Below are positions 11,840-23,937 of a stretch of DNA of 64,000 bases, in pieces. This stretch comes from Perilla frutescens (Eukaryota; Streptophyta; Magnoliopsida; Lamiales; Lamiaceae), in contig BRKX01000004.1 of assembly GCA_026008535.1 (NCBI GenBank), forward strand, positions 59,032,501 to 59,096,500. The letters are read 5' to 3'. The position numbers and the translations under genes were made by a program. Position 1 is the first letter of the stretch. Every line of letters starts with the position of its first letter. Under the pieces are notes generated by a model. The model had not been told where the DNA came from. It saw only the letters and a program-made list of their open reading frames with translations, and made no database searches.

Positions 11840-13608
11840 ATACATAGTACTTTGATAGTGGCTGCTCACATCATATGATAGGCAACCCAAAGTTTCTTGA
11901 CAACTATTCCACGTCAAGTAAAGGCAAGGTGAGCTATGGTGGAGGGACACAAGGTAATATTGTGGATAAAGGTACTTTGAATGTTAAAAAGTTTCCAAAA
12001 TTACACAATTTGCTTCATGTTGAAGGATTAACAGCAAATTTGATAAGCATAAGTGAATTGTGTGATGGCGGTATGCATGTCAGATTCAACAAGAATACAT
12101 GTGAAGTTTTTGATAGTGAGAACAAATGCATTATGTTCGTGAGTCGTGCATTGGATAACTGTTATCATGCAGACAAGAATGAAAAATGCAATGTTTCAGT
12201 CAATGTTGATACACAGCTCGTGCATCAAAAACTTGGACATGTTAGCTTTCGAAGCTTGAAGAAATTGATTGAAGCTGATGCTGTTAGAGGTATTCCACCA
12301 GTAAAGATCGATCTCGGTGTTGTTTGCAGTGCATGTCAGAAAGGCAAACAGGTGAGATCTTCTCACAAAAGCTTAAATGCTTGTCAAACCACAAAATGCT
12401 TTGATTTGATTCAAATGGACATTATGGGTCTAGTTGACACTAAGAGCATGAGTGGTAAAAGATTTATTCTGGCTATGGTAGATGATTTTTCTCGATTCAC
12501 ATAGGTTGAATTTTTGCAAGAAAAATCTGAAGCATTCAGAATGTTTAAGAAGTTTTGCAGAACAGTGTCAAGACAACATGAGTCTAACATCAAATGCATA
12601 AGAACTGATCATGGACTCGAATTTGAAAATTCAATGTTCGATGATTTTTGTGAGAAAAGAGGCATCATTCATGAGTACTCTGCACCAAAAACTCCTCAAC
12701 AAAATGGTATGGTTGAAATAAAAAATTGTACTTTGCAGGAGATGTCAAGAGCGATGTTACAAGCTCAACAGTTGTCTAAGAAGCTTTGGGCTGAAGCAGT
12801 TAACACTGCTTGTCACATCGGGAATTGAGTGATTTTTCACCTCGATAGAACAGAGACACCATATGAACTTCTGAAGAACAAGAAGCCTAACTTGAAATAT
12901 TTTTATATTTTTGGGTGTATATGTTACATCTTGAATGACAGGGACCACTTGGGAAAGTTCGATACTAAGAGCGATAAAGGAATCTTCTTGGGATATGCGT
13001 CTAACAGTTGGGCATACCGTGTGTTTAATCTAAGGATAAAAACTGTCCAAGAATCAATTAATGTTGTGTTTTATGATCACACAAGTATTGCGTCAAAATC
13101 TGAAGAAGATGAGGTGATGGAGCTGCTTGACATTGATAAAATGTCAAGTGATAAAGCTGAACATAATGTCAGAAACAAGACATCAACTAGTGATGTCAAA
13201 GTCAATGTTTCTCAGAATGATGAAGTTCCAGTTAAATCACCAACATCAACATGCACCTCAGATAGTGAAGACGATCAACTGTTAACTGCTGAAGATGAAC
13301 TAAGAAGAGATCCCCCAAGTAGGATCAAGAAGAATCATCCAGATTCCCAAATCATTGGTGATCAATCTGAAGGAGTTCAAACTTGAAAGAAGAACTCGAT
13401 CGATTACAAAGAAATGGTGAAACTGGTATGTATGTCTTCTTTGAATGTTGCTCTGTCAAATACCTATTTTTTGTCTAACATTGAACCCAAGAACATTAAG
13501 AATGCCCTTAAAGATGATTTCTGGATCAATGATATGCATGAGAAACTGAACCAGTTTGTTAAAAATAATGTTTGGGAACTAGTTTCACATCCAAAAATAA
13601 AAATGTAA
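11840..13608 (+). pseudogene. Copia-1 protease and integrase, broken
   Basis: The protease site is YFDSGCSHHM with the catalytic Asp codon at 11854-11856, just after a TAG at 11845-11847. The integrase zinc-binding module follows (HQKLGH ... CSACQKGK, ~12220-12360). The catalytic core has D in QMDIMG, D in TDHGLEF and E in GMVEIKN, so the D,D,E set is still readable. In-frame stops lie at 12502-12504, 12826-12828 and 13384-13386. The downstream piece (12829-13386) is the usual Copia linker to RT, with FGCICY and FLGYA. The frame changes again near 13590 into the RT. Function is impossible without repair of several lesions. Confidence 0.88.
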
Positions 13609-15005
13609 TTGGGACAAAATGGATTTTTAAAAATAAAACGGACGAATCTGGCAATGTTGTCAGAAACAAAGCTCGTTTAGTCGCTCAAGGTTATGCTCAA
13701 GTTGAAGGAGTCGACTTTGACGAAACCTTTGCTCCTGTTGCAAGGATAGAATCCATTCGTCTTTTATGTGCAATTGCATGTTATGTAGGTTTTACTTTAC
13801 ATCAAATGGATGTTAAAAGTGCTTTCTTGAATGGTTTTCTTAATGACGAAGCTTATGTCGAACAACCTAAGGGATTCGAATGTTATGAGAAACCATTGCA
13901 CGTCTTTAAGCTAAAAAAGGCTTTGTATGGGCTGAAACAAGCTCCTAGAGCTTGGTATGCTAGACTAACAGATTTTTTACTTGAAATTGGATTTTCAAGA
14001 GGTGAAGTAGATAAAACTCTTTTCATCAAGAAAAACCAAAAACATATTACCGTTGCTTAAGTATATGTTGATGACATTGTCTTTGGTTCCACTTGTACTG
14101 ATTTGCTCAAAGAATTTGTAGACTCAATGTGCGGCACATTTGAAATGAGCATGGTTGGAGAGCTCAACTATTTTCTGGGTCTACAAATTAAATAAGACAA
14201 GGATGACATATTTATTTCTCAAAGCAAGTATGCTAAGGGGTTAGTTAAACGCTTCGGTCTTGAAGATACTAAACTAATGAAGACTCCTATGGGATCCTTA
14301 GAAAAGTTGAGCAGAGACGATGTTGGTGCTGATGTTGATTCTACTATGTATAGAGGAATGATCGGTAGTTTATTGTATTTAACAGCTAGTCATCCCGACA
14401 TCATGTTTAGTGTCAGTGTTTGTACGAGATATCAATCTCAGCCTAAAAAATCACATCTTAAAGCTGTTAAGCGAATCATTCGCTATGTTTCTGGCATACT
14501 TGATTTTGGTATAAAATATCTCAAAGGTTCTAACATTCATCTTGTAGGCTTTATTGATTCCGACTAGGCAGGTGATGTTGATGACTGAAAGAGTACAAGC
14601 GGATGATGTTTTTATTTTGGTAACAATCTGGTCTCATGGTCAAGTAAGAAAAAAAATTATATCTCACTTTCCAGGACTGAGTCAGAGTATGTTGCTGCCG
14701 CTAGTTGTTGTGCTCAACTTTTGTGGTTAAATCAAATGGTGCTTGATTATGGGTTAACAAATCCCTCATTGACATCGCTGTGTGACAATGTCAGTGCAAT
14801 TGAAATTTCAAAGAACCCAGTTCAACATTCATGCACCAAACATATTGATATCCGACATCACTTTATTCGAGATCTTGTGGAACGAGAGATTATTAAGTTG
14901 GAATATATTTCTACAGAAAATCAAATTGCGGATATTTTTACTAAACCTTTAGATTTTGAGAGGTTTTCTTCATTAAGAAAATCTCTTGAAATGTGTGTTG
15001 TTTAG
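13572..15005 (+). pseudogene. Copia-1 reverse transcriptase and RNase H, broken
   Basis: The RT_2 family pattern is clear: GTKWIFKNK, KARLVAQGYAQ, DVKSAFLNG, LYGLKQAPRAWY and the catalytic YVDDIVFG at about 14064. A TAA at 14058-14060 lies just before the YVDD box. Further stops occur in the connection domain and after DSD at 14565-14567. RNase H continues to 15005, ending with the typical QIADIFTKPLDFERF block. The pieces 13572-14060, 14277-14567 and 14721-15005 share one frame, so stops rather than frameshifts break this part. Confidence 0.9.
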
Positions 15006-15403
15006 ATAATGTTTGTATTTCTGATGTTTAGTCACATGTTGTGTATCTTGACATCAAGAATTTTTTTGTTTCGGAAATAATTCAAGTTGTGTTTGACTAC
15101 TATGATATTATATTGTGAATTAATTCATGAGAATTTATTCATGTATAACTAGTCAACATTACTAATTTGACCGAAACTGTTTTTTTATATAAAATTCCTA
15201 TTAAAATAATACTTTCAAAATTGATGAGATAAGTGAATCTCCGTATCATCTGTTTTTGGATATGATAAGTGGGTCCTTTGATTATCACTTTATTATATTC
15301 ATTTTTCCCTTTTTGGATTCACACACTCTCTCTCTCTCTCTACAACCGTTCATCTTCTTCTTCGTCTATCTCCATCTCTGGATTTTTTTGAAGCTTTTCA
15401 TCA
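15006..15403 (+). other. Copia-1 spacer between pol and the extra ORF
   Basis: AT-rich non-coding sequence that ends in a (CT)n run near 15328-15342, about 60 bp upstream of the next ATG. The equivalent spacers in Copia-2 and Copia-3 also lack an ORF. It may hold a leader or splice acceptor for the extra ORF. That is inference. Confidence 0.6.
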
Positions 15404-17176
15404 ATGGCTGATCCCAACCCATATCAAGCTATGATGATGGTTCTGCAAAAAATGATGGAGATATCTCAAGGCACTCCATCTTCTGTCTCCACGCCAATCC
15501 CGTCTGTAAACCCTTCTCCTGCCTCAACATCAACCCCCATTCCTATAGCTACTTCTTCCGCTGCTCCGACACCAACCAATCTTGATGAGCCCTTCATTCC
15601 TCCTTGTCCAGGAACTTCACCCTTTTCTCTAACTAAAAATCCTACCGATGAAACCACTCATCCAGATCTCATTATTCCTCCTGGAACCAAGATACTAGAC
15701 CCTAAGCCTCTCAAAATTCATGTGCTTGGAGATCCAGAGAATCCGATTAATCCTGAACTACCCTCTCACTCTCAATCTCTTGCCCAAACGGCCAGTAAGC
15801 CGTCTCCGATGAGGAAATCCAAACAGCTTCACGGTGATTTCGCCATCAAGACTGAATAAGTACCCTCCAAAAAGCCCAAGCGTCAGTCAAGCAAAGTGGT
15901 GTCATACTCTCTCAGAGATGAGTCGAGCTTCTTTCAAGTACAGCTCCTATCTCTAACTAAAGCTGAGCCTGAATCTGGTGATGTTGAAGCCAGTGTTACT
16001 CCAGCCAAGGTGGGACCCAACCGAGACATCACGACACCTTCTTCAACTCTATCAGGTTCGCCTCTTGATGTTACTTCCGCATTTAGTAAAATGTTTTATT
16101 CGGAGGAGGCTAAACTATCTTATAAGTCAATCACTCAGAGGGCTTTTAAGATTGAGAGGATGATTGATGTGGTAAGCTTTAAAAAACATGGTATGGATGC
16201 CTTTTTGAAGCAGAGAGGATTGTGGAAATCTGTTACTGAGTTGTTATCATTTGATCCTGATGTAGTGTTTGAATTCTACTCAAACATCTCAATTGATATG
16301 GGGGATCCTACAAATTTGAGCTATGGTACTGTGTATGTTAGGGATAAAATCTATGAATTTAACCCTACCGTGCTCAATTCTTTTCTTGGATTGGGGAATG
16401 AGGACACCATGATTTCACTTGATCTGATTGATGATGTTGTGAATGTCATCATTGGTGGTCTCATTCCTAAATGGATGAACAAGGTTTCATCATCCAAGTT
16501 GACCTTCTTTTACACAGTTCTGTTTAAGCTCACTATTTGCAACTGGCTTTCAACATCCAATGCTTCTGTCTTAATAGTGGATCTAGCAATTTTATTGTAC
16601 AAAATTAGATCTCACATTCCTTTTAACCTTGGTGCTGCTATGTTTGAGTATGTGCTTAAGGCAGCTACAAAATCATGCTCCTCCAATCACTTGCCTTTTC
16701 CATATCTCATTCATGCCATTCTGAAAAATCAAGGCATGAAAGAAAATAGGAAGAAGCTTGTCGCTGAGCATTTGACAATATCAATTGTCAAGCCAAAAGT
16801 GGGTGATGGACGGATACATGATCTACCCTATAGCTCGGATGCTACTGCACTCAAACAATCCTCCTCTGATGTTGCTACAGGCTCACACCAGTCAACCAAG
16901 GCTCCTGATCCTATAGCTGCTGATTCTTTTCTCATTCCCATTGTCATGATGCCAATGGAGACTCTTCTTGTGCAACTTGATCACATTTCTACGGCTGTCT
17001 ATCATCTCTCTCAAGTGCGTGATCCATTCACTCATATCTTTTCAGCACAAAAAGGGGGAATAGATGACGATGTGGGTATGAAAGATGTGCGTAGGGGGTC
17101 TGAGGATGTCAAGGATGCTGAAGCTGATGTCAAGGCGAAGAAGAGGGTGTCTAAGGGAAAGCGAAAGATAATGTGA
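15404..17176 (+). pseudogene. Copia-1 extra ORF in the env position (putative plant transposon protein domain)
   Basis: This is a 591-codon frame behind pol, open except for one in-frame TAA at 15857-15859. It starts MADPNPYQ and has a Ser/Thr/Pro-rich N-terminus (~1-150), then a basic patch KKPKRQSSK that could be a nuclear signal. A conserved block of roughly residues 235-440 follows (RAFKIERMID ... FNLGAAMFEYVLK ... HAILKNQGM), and the tail is Lys-rich (KKRVSKGKRKIM). The block resembles the family annotated as 'putative plant transposon protein'. The position is that of the env-like gene of Sireviruses, but I see no signal peptide or clear membrane segment. Homologues are present in Copia-2 and Copia-3. 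The function is unknown. Confidence 0.8.
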
Positions 17177-17680
17177 AGCTACATGTGTCAGCTTCTATTT
17201 TATAAACAATGTTCTATTTTGTTTCAAACAATGTTTATTTTTTTTGTTATATGCTGGACACATTTAAGATGCTTGATGCATCTTTAATTGGCTTTTGATG
17301 TGTGTGCTGGACACATGTTTATTTTAAGATGTTTTTAATGCATTTTTATTTTGGGATGCAAATTATATTTGTGTTCAATTTTATAGGCTTGTCTTGTTTA
17401 ACCTGTTTTTATGGTAATTGTTTAATACCATGTTTGTTGAGCATGATAAGCATATCAACAAGTTTTTTTTGGGGATGTTGTATGATCAATGTGCCCTGAA
17501 TATTTTGTGTTGAACTTCTGTTTAACATTGCTTTTATAACAAGGTTAATCATTTGTTATATGATGATCACATTAAGGGGGGGTAACCCTTAAGGGGGAGA
17601 CTTTATGGTCTCCATTTTCCGCTGCGACTCTAATTGTACAAAATACATTTGAGTTGTATGTTTTGTGCAGAAACGCTAAA
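17177..17680 (+). other. Copia-1 3' untranslated spacer
   Basis: T-rich non-coding sequence with repeated GCTGGACACAT-like words near 17250-17310. The matching part of Copia-3 (about 27345-27850) and the left edge of Copia-2 share these words. No frame is supported. Confidence 0.6.
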
Positions 17681-17694
17681 ATTAAGGGGGAGAT
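17681..17694 (+). promoter_or_regulatory. Copia-1 polypurine tract
   Basis: ATTAAGGGGGAGAT stands directly before the 3' LTR and would prime plus-strand DNA. Two further AAGGGGG runs lie upstream near 17575-17600. Copia-3 has the complementary tract at its matching border. Confidence 0.8.
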
Positions 17695-18740
17695 TGTTGA
17701 GTGCTGTCTGACATTGATGTTCAATGTTGAACTTAATGTCATACAGACTCCCTACAACATTGTCTGTGTTTTTTCATCGTCATTAATCTTATCCTTTCCT
17801 AGTTTTATTTATTTATTTATTTATTATTTTTTAATAAATTAGTTTTTATCTTATATATATATCAAATCATAAGTATATACACGGAATTATTTATTTAAAA
17901 TAAATGGATATATATATATATATATGATTAATATATTATTTATAGGAGAGTTTGAACGAGTAAAAACTCTATCTCCTAATCTTTAGGTCTCTAGTTATTG
18001 TTATTTAACCGTTTTTTTTAAGTCCATCATGCAGGAAAATTTGAAAGAAATGGTATGCAATGTGGAGTACTTTCATCAGCCACAACTCAAGACGGTTTTT
18101 CTACAAAAATGTGAAGGGATGGCGGTTATTTTGAAGCACACGTTCGTGGAGATGAAATGGACCTTAAGTCGATTCAAGTGAAGGGCTTATCAAGAAGCAC
18201 GATCCACACTTGAAGATGTATTCAAACACAGTTTATCTTGCCGCTGCGTGTGAAAATTAAAGAGCTCGAGTCATAAACTTAGCATTTAGATTTCTTTTTT
18301 CTTTTTTCTTTCCGTCTTCTTCCTCGTTGATGTTTGAAGTTGTTCAATCGATCCATGAGAATAGATTGTACAATTTAGGATAGATAGATAGTTGTGAAAT
18401 CATTGCTAGTTTGTATACAAATTAACGGTAGGTTGACTTGTATTTTTTTGATTCGATTTAGTTGAAAACTAGAATAGGATTCGTGTATCGTGTTTGATGT
18501 GTCAAGAGCTCAGCGTTTGACATCATCAACTAAACTATTATGTTGGCTTGTGGAAGCATAATTTCGCCCTGTGGCAATCACATACATGTTGTGTGTGATT
18601 TAAAATTTATCTTCGTGTTATATAGTGTTGTTTATTTCCAGCATTTTATGTTAAAGATAGTGTTTCAACTATTAGTAACATTGAGTTTGACATTACATTT
18701 CTGTGTCTATGTTCAGTGTTTACGGCAACTAATTTTAACA
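17695..18740 (+). repeat. Copia-1 3' LTR (1,046 bp)
   Basis: It begins TGTTGAGTG and ends TTTTAACA. It matches the split 5' LTR with scattered substitutions and small indels, so the insertion is not recent. A TATATATA run near 17908-17925 could serve as the promoter core. A (TA)n tract of about 24 bp directly follows. Confidence 0.92.
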
Positions 18741-18770
18741 TATATATATATATATATATATATAGAACTG

Positions 18771-19036
18771 AAAACTGAGAACCAATCTCAGCCACAGATC
18801 GCTCTTATATTGATGGTCAAGATCTGTCCCAAAGGATCAAATAGGAACCAAATCCCCCCGTGAGAACCTAGGAACCAATCCTAACCTTAGATTTGATTAG
18901 ATCTAATGATCATAATTTAGTCAAAGTTTTAGTCAAAGTAAGGTGGCAAACTTGTAATATTTGAGAACTTAATGAAGGCGGGGTTATTTTCATAATTTAG
19001 AAATTAGGTTATATTTTCTCGGATTTTGGGCAAAAT
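18771..19036 (+). mobile_element. Truncated TIR miniature element (left end only)
   Basis: From GATCAAATAGGAACCAAAT to GGATTTTGGGC it is nearly identical to the left end of the element at 25181-26310. It then stops abruptly where Copia-2 sequence begins. A further 45 bp or so to the left (GAACTGAAAACTGAGAACC) looks like another related end. There is no right terminus, so it is a deletion remnant. Confidence 0.65.
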
Positions 19037-19189
19037 ATTTAATAGACATATGCGAGCATATGTCAAACACATTTTAAGATGAATCACACATCACCTAAAA
19101 TATAAAGTCAGATGAATTAAAAAAAATAGATATCACATGAATATCAAAAGCAAAGATGTATATTGACATACACATCCCAAAAATGATGT

Positions 19190-19310
19190 TTATTACATTA
19201 GCAAAGTAAAAAACGATGTTCAGCACATCAGCAAAATAACAGTGATGTTTAGCACATCAGCAAAATAAAAGTGATGTTTTAGCACATCAGCAAAATAAAA
19301 GCGTTCAACA
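19190..19310. repeat. Short tandem repeats AGCACATCAGCAAAATAAAAG
   Basis: At least four imperfect copies, each about 30 bp, of GTGATGTTTAGCACATCAGCAAAATAA words stand in the untranslated left part of Copia-2. They have no coding potential. Confidence 0.7.
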
Positions 19311-19359
19311 CTTACAAACCATAAAGAGTTAAACTCTTTAAAACATCAACCAACATTAG

Positions 19360-20615
19360 CAATCTAATCCCCCTTTTTGTGTAGAAAGAAAGACTTTGAA
19401 GTTTGCCAACACATCCACCATATCATTGTTCAGAGAATGTGATGTGGTGAATTAGAACATCTGGACAGTATTGACTTCAGTATCTGTTCTATCATAAATC
19501 AGAACATTATTAATAGAAGGAATAGATGCAGACAACTGAATCACTTGGGGTACCAATCCCCTCAACAACATCATTGTCAACATTAACATGAACATTGGCT
19601 TCTAGTGGGATAAAATAGAGAGTGCAGTGACAAATATATGGTAGATCCACAGTTAGATCTCTCTTATCATGAACAAACATTGCACTATACATGTTCTTGC
19701 TTGAGAATTCAACATTAGACACTACGTTAAACAAAATATCTAATATAACATTAGCATTAAAAGGACAAAACTTAGTTACCATCTTCTAAAGAGGTTTCTC
19801 CATAAATAAACATCCATATCATATTTCTTAAGGCTTAGCACTTCAATGAATTTCTCATATTTAATTGGTCATTGAGACGCAATTTGAGACACATCATGGA
19901 TCGCATGAGAATAAACAAAAATTTGCTAAACGCCTTTAGAAAAAATAGAGAAAACCTGAGGAATAGGTATTGCCTGTATTGAATGATTGAACATCCATTG
20001 CACTATCATGGTCAGAATGAGCTGAAAAAAAAAAAGCTGAGCAGCTGCTGATGTTGAAACTGGTGTGTCCTAGACAGAGATAACATCTGCTACAACATTC
20101 AAATTCTGGATGTTCATATCAGCTTTGTTCCTTTCACTGCATGTTTTCTTAAAAAAAGCGATCTTTTTCTCTTTTGATTTCTTCTCACTAGTGGTAGTCA
20201 TGACATCAGCTTCTTTAAACTTCTTCCAACTCAACGGCAACATTGATTTCATGAAACCTCTTTTATATTGATAGAATGCATGATACCCATCATCATTTCT
20301 CCTTCAGCAGGATATGTAAAATTCAGTTCTGGATCTGTGGGGTTTCTAGCATCTCTCAAATTGATAACATGTAATGGCTTCAGATTCAAAAAGACTTGTT
20401 GTTGGAGACATGACTGAGTCTGACATTTTATCATCTTGCTTCACTATAGACAAATCTGGTGCATGAGACCTAGTAGGTTCATCCATTTTAGCACCAACAT
20501 ATTCAGTCATGGTATGATTTGAAGTGACAGTCAATGTTGAAGTTGATGATGGAGTTCCAACTGACTTCTCATACATGTCATTGAACATTGCAAATAACTC
20601 CTTTGGATCAGCCAT
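19360..20615 (-). pseudogene. Copia-2 env-position ORF remnant
   Basis: The start at 20615 (MADPKELFAMFNDMYEK, then GTPSSTSTLT) matches the N-terminus of the extra ORFs of Copia-1 and Copia-3. Downstream a basic block and fragments such as CPFNANVILDIL (19510-19782) are still alignable, but the frame is broken many times and the conserved block is mostly lost. The CCCCCTTTTTGTG near 19370 corresponds to the Gln-Lys-Gly-Gly codons near the end of the Copia-1 ORF. Confidence 0.65.
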
Positions 20616-21540
20616 TCTAACCCTGTGAAGCTTTTAGAGAAGAAACACTAGAGAAAATGATGAGAAAACATAAAAGCTAATCAAGAAATGAGAAAAATTA
20701 AGAGCCACAAAAGAATGTTAATGGAAAGAATTTTCTTAAACATTGGCTCATCAAATCACCTTTCACATCAACTGACTCCCCTTTATCCAATAAGAGGTAG
20801 AACTCAAGTATCATCTATATATCTTTAGTAATCTAAAAAGCACCATATCTTGTAAGGGCAAACATACACACAAGAAAAATAAACAAATGTATAACTATAG
20901 ACTAAAAAGATAAACATGCAGTTTAATATAGATATAAATTTCAGAAACACTAATTTCGGGAACAACATCTCAATGAACATCAGTTGAAGCACAGTCCACA
21001 AATTTCGATGATGAATGAAGATATCAATTTCTTACCTCTTTTTGAATAAAACACATTGTCGTATTGAACGCCATGTTTCTTGATAGAAATTGATCGAAAA
21101 TGTATTACCTTACCACCATTTTACTTGAGTGCATCGTCGCCGCGAATGCCGTGACCCAAGTTACTAAGTGATAATTGTACATTTTCAGGAGAGTGCACAT
21201 GATCTGTAACATCCAAGCCTCACTCTTGTGCTCGTAGTTTTATATCAAGGCAAACTATTCATCATCATAGGTTTATACCATGGACATTTCTCTAAAGAAA
21301 GACTGATCATTGAGACATTAAACACGATCAAAGTACAACCGAAATAAATATCTAAGATTAAACAAAATGCAACATGCATATGAAAAAAACACAAACAAAT
21401 ACAGATGTTAGACAGAACAAACACGGCACAGAGTCCAACATCGACTATGCAAACATTACATAACACACAAACCTAGAGATTTCCATAAAGAATAGAAACT
21501 CTAAAAAAATAACATTGGCCTATATAAATATATCTTTATT
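20616..21540 (-). other. Copia-2 non-coding spacer
   Basis: AT-rich, with no supportable frame. The part next to the env-position ORF (about 20630-20720) resembles the leader of the Copia-3 extra ORF, with GAAGCTTTTAGAG/GGA-type words. The rest I cannot assign. Confidence 0.4.
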
Positions 21541-22240
21541 CAATTTTTCAGATGATATATATTCAATGGAAATGATACCTTTGTTCACCAAATCCCGGAT
21601 AAAGTGATGACATATGTCAATGTGTTTGGTGCGAAAGTGTTGGACCAGGTTCTTTCACATTTCAATCACATTCGCATTAACACGGAACATGGTCAACACT
21701 CTGATTGACATCTCATAATCATCCTCAACATAGCAAGCATATCCAAATACATGAAAGTATTTGAAGTTTTGCTTTCTCTGTTTCAAACTCTCATATTTTT
21801 TCCGCAAAGAAAAACCATGTTTCCAATGTGATATGCAGTGTGACAACATCAGTAATAACATAGCTTTTTCAGTAATCTTTTGGACTGCAACATCTCCTGT
21901 AGTGTCAGATTTTTCCTTTCTTTGCATAGATAACATCACAATCAATATTCTCGAATTTTCTGTCATGGTTAGTTAAAATACAAGAAACACTAACACAAAA
22001 TTGAGAACTCATAGCCAAGTAGAGTTTCTTGAAAAACTTTAAACACTTCAAAACTTTCATGCAGGAAATCAACCTTAGAAACTCAGGAAAAATCATCAAC
22101 TACAAGAAGGAAAATAATAATTTTTTTTATTCATGCTCTTAGTGACCAATATACCCATGACAACCATGTGTAAAAAGAATCAATCATATGTGCTCATATG
22201 TCGGACTCAATTTACACAAATGGCATGAGACAGCATATAA
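21541..22240 (-). pseudogene. Copia-2 integrase and RNase H scraps
   Basis: 21905-22099 holds FFKKLYLAMSSQ ... TNHDRKFENIDCD, a decayed match to the integrase core around TDHGLEFEN. 21655-21966 holds KYESLKQRKQNFKYFHVFGYACY, matching the integrase-RT linker (LKYFHVFGC). At 21590-21660 the DNA matches the TKHIDIRHHFI region of RNase H. The pieces are short and in different frames. Confidence 0.65.
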
Positions 22241-22338
22241 AAATAATAGAACCCATGAGAATGCCAAAAAAATAAAAAATACAATAAATGTTGGGTTCAG
22301 GATTTGTAACATTTGCCCCAACATTGATAAACCAAACA

Positions 22339-22602
22339 CTACATCACAAATGCATTGAGAGATTTCCGAAAGCTTGAAACTCTCTCAATATCAAGAGCTT
22401 TGCTCAAAATTCCAACTGATTGTTTTTCAGTTGATACACATTCCAAATCAGATTTCCTCACCCATTTGAGATTCAAACTTTTAAGTTTTCTAAGGATGTT
22501 GGATCTAATGTCGGAAGACATTCTGGCCGACATTTTTCCAGCAGCATCATGCAATTTATAACAAAAAGGCTTAATGTGACCAGGAGAAAAAAATAATGAC
22601 AC
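22339..22602 (-). pseudogene. Copia-2 fusion of second zinc knuckle to pol C-terminus
   Basis: The frame reads GHIKPFCYKLHDA, the second half of the gag knuckle. After about 35 residues it continues as LECVSTEKQSVGILSKALDIERVSSFRKSL, here shown only to mark the match with the end of RNase H in Copia-1. Protease, integrase, RT and most of RNase H are absent between them, so a large internal deletion joined gag to the end of pol. Confidence 0.7.
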
Positions 22603-23894
22603 ACAAAATTCCTCTTTCCAATCTTAGGTTTATCAAGTTCATGAGAATTTGTGTGACATGAACCACTAGCATTTCCTTTATCAAAAGAAGTATACTTAAA
22701 CTCTTCATTCAAATCATTAGAAAATATTGTGGTAGAATATTTAACTTGACCAAGCCCGGATCTATCGATTTTACTAATGGAAAATACCTTGGTGGGTGTG
22801 GAAGATCCTCTCTTCAACATCTCAAGAGATTGAGAAGTATTTTTGAGTTGTTCCTTGACCGAAATCAACTCCTCATTTTTACTTGTGAGAATCACTTCCA
22901 AATTCGTCACTTGCTTCTTCATCTCTTCATTTTTCTTATTGTGTGACTCCACAACTTAGTTTTGTTTCATCCATTTGGAAATAAGCTCATCATATGACAC
23001 TTTTACTTCTTCTATAACCTTTTTAGCTCCAAAGTTGTCATGTTGTAGTGAATCTGACTCACATAAACTAGAAGAATTAAAAGAGTTTGTATGATAATTT
23101 TCAGAGCTTTCATACATGTCAAATGTTGTTTTGGATGTTGAAACATCATCTAAACCAAGATCAACATCTGAATCAGACTCATTGACTTTAGCAACAAGTG
23201 AGATAACGTGGTCATCATTTTCTTTCGATTCCGGATCTCCTGATTCATCATCACTCAAATGATTATTCAACCTCATCTTTTGTCTTCGCAATACAGCTTA
23301 ATCGAAGATTCTCTTTGACTTTCTAGTTGGTTGAACATAGACTTTGTTATTTATTTCCTTCTTGTTCACATCTTTCTTCACATTGATGTTGACATCAGTA
23401 TCGGTTGGACAAGAATCTTCATTGGAGATTGCAGTTTTAAGCGGACTAGAAAACATTACACCTTCAGCTGATGGAAGTGGTGGTGGTTCAAATATTGAAG
23501 ATGATGTTGCTCCTTGAACCACAACTTCTTTATGTTGTACGCTTATATATCCTTCAAAATGTTCTTGAAGAATATCCCATGCATGCTTGGCTGTAGTACA
23601 CTTTGAGATCATTTTGAAACAAGGAACGTCAACACAAACAAAAATAACATTAAGAGCTTTAGAGTGGAAGTTTGAAATGGTTTGTTCTTCAACACTCCAT
23701 CGACTTTTAACCTTGTTGACGACTTCTCCGGCTTCATTTGTCTCTTTTGGAATAGACCATTCCTTCAAAACTGTCATCCATGCACCTTCATCAATAAATT
23801 TGATGTATATACGCATTCAAACCTTCGATAAGGCATAATTTGTTCCAAGAAAACTAAGAATTGGTGGACGACATTGAGAAATGGAAACATCCAT
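22473..23894 (-). pseudogene. Copia-2 gag, broken and rearranged
   Basis: The start is the ATG at 23894-23892 (MDVSISQCRPP). A TGA just before MRIYIKFIDEGAW interrupts it, and 23298-23816 is then open. After HFEGYISVQHK the usual gag sequence is replaced by a Pro/Ser-rich stretch ending PTRKSKRIFD, which resembles the PTRKSKR block of the env-position ORF. Beyond a stop, 22956-23291 carries the acidic spacer (LSDDESGD) and 22473-22952 a coiled-coil-like stretch and the first half of the second knuckle, with a frameshift in it. Confidence 0.75.
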
Positions 23895-23937
23895 CACAAT
23901 ATATAAGCAACACCGGATCGAGTACTTAGTGTGTCAA

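Larger units (their letters stand above)
2805..18740 (+). mobile_element. Copia-1: Sirevirus-like LTR retrotransposon with a LINE nested in its 5' LTR
   Basis: The order is 5' LTR (2805-3519 plus 9591-9896), Met-type primer-binding site, gag, protease, integrase, RT, RNase H, an extra ORF, a polypurine tract and a 3' LTR (17695-18740). This Copia domain order with an extra ORF behind pol is typical of the Sirevirus (SIRE/Maximus) lineage. The LTRs begin TGTTGAGTG; the 3' LTR ends AACA and the 5' LTR ends AATA. TATAT flanks both sides, compatible with a 5-bp target duplication, but it lies in a TA repeat and is weak evidence. Without the LINE the element is about 9.9 kb. Gag-pol has many in-frame stops and at least two frameshifts, so it is not autonomous. 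Confidence 0.92.

Noticed and set aside
15404..17176. The env-position ORF was considered as an independent host gene inserted between pol and the LTR.
   Set aside because: The same ORF stands at the same place in Copia-2 and Copia-3, so it belongs to the retrotransposon family.
18741..18764. The TATAT flanks of Copia-1 as proof of a target-site duplication.
   Set aside because: They lie in a TA microsatellite, where a 5-bp match is expected by chance. I use them only as compatible evidence.
19190..19310. Regular short repeats suggested a CRISPR-like array.
   Set aside because: The copies are imperfect and contiguous without unique spacers, and the window is plant nuclear DNA with no cas genes.
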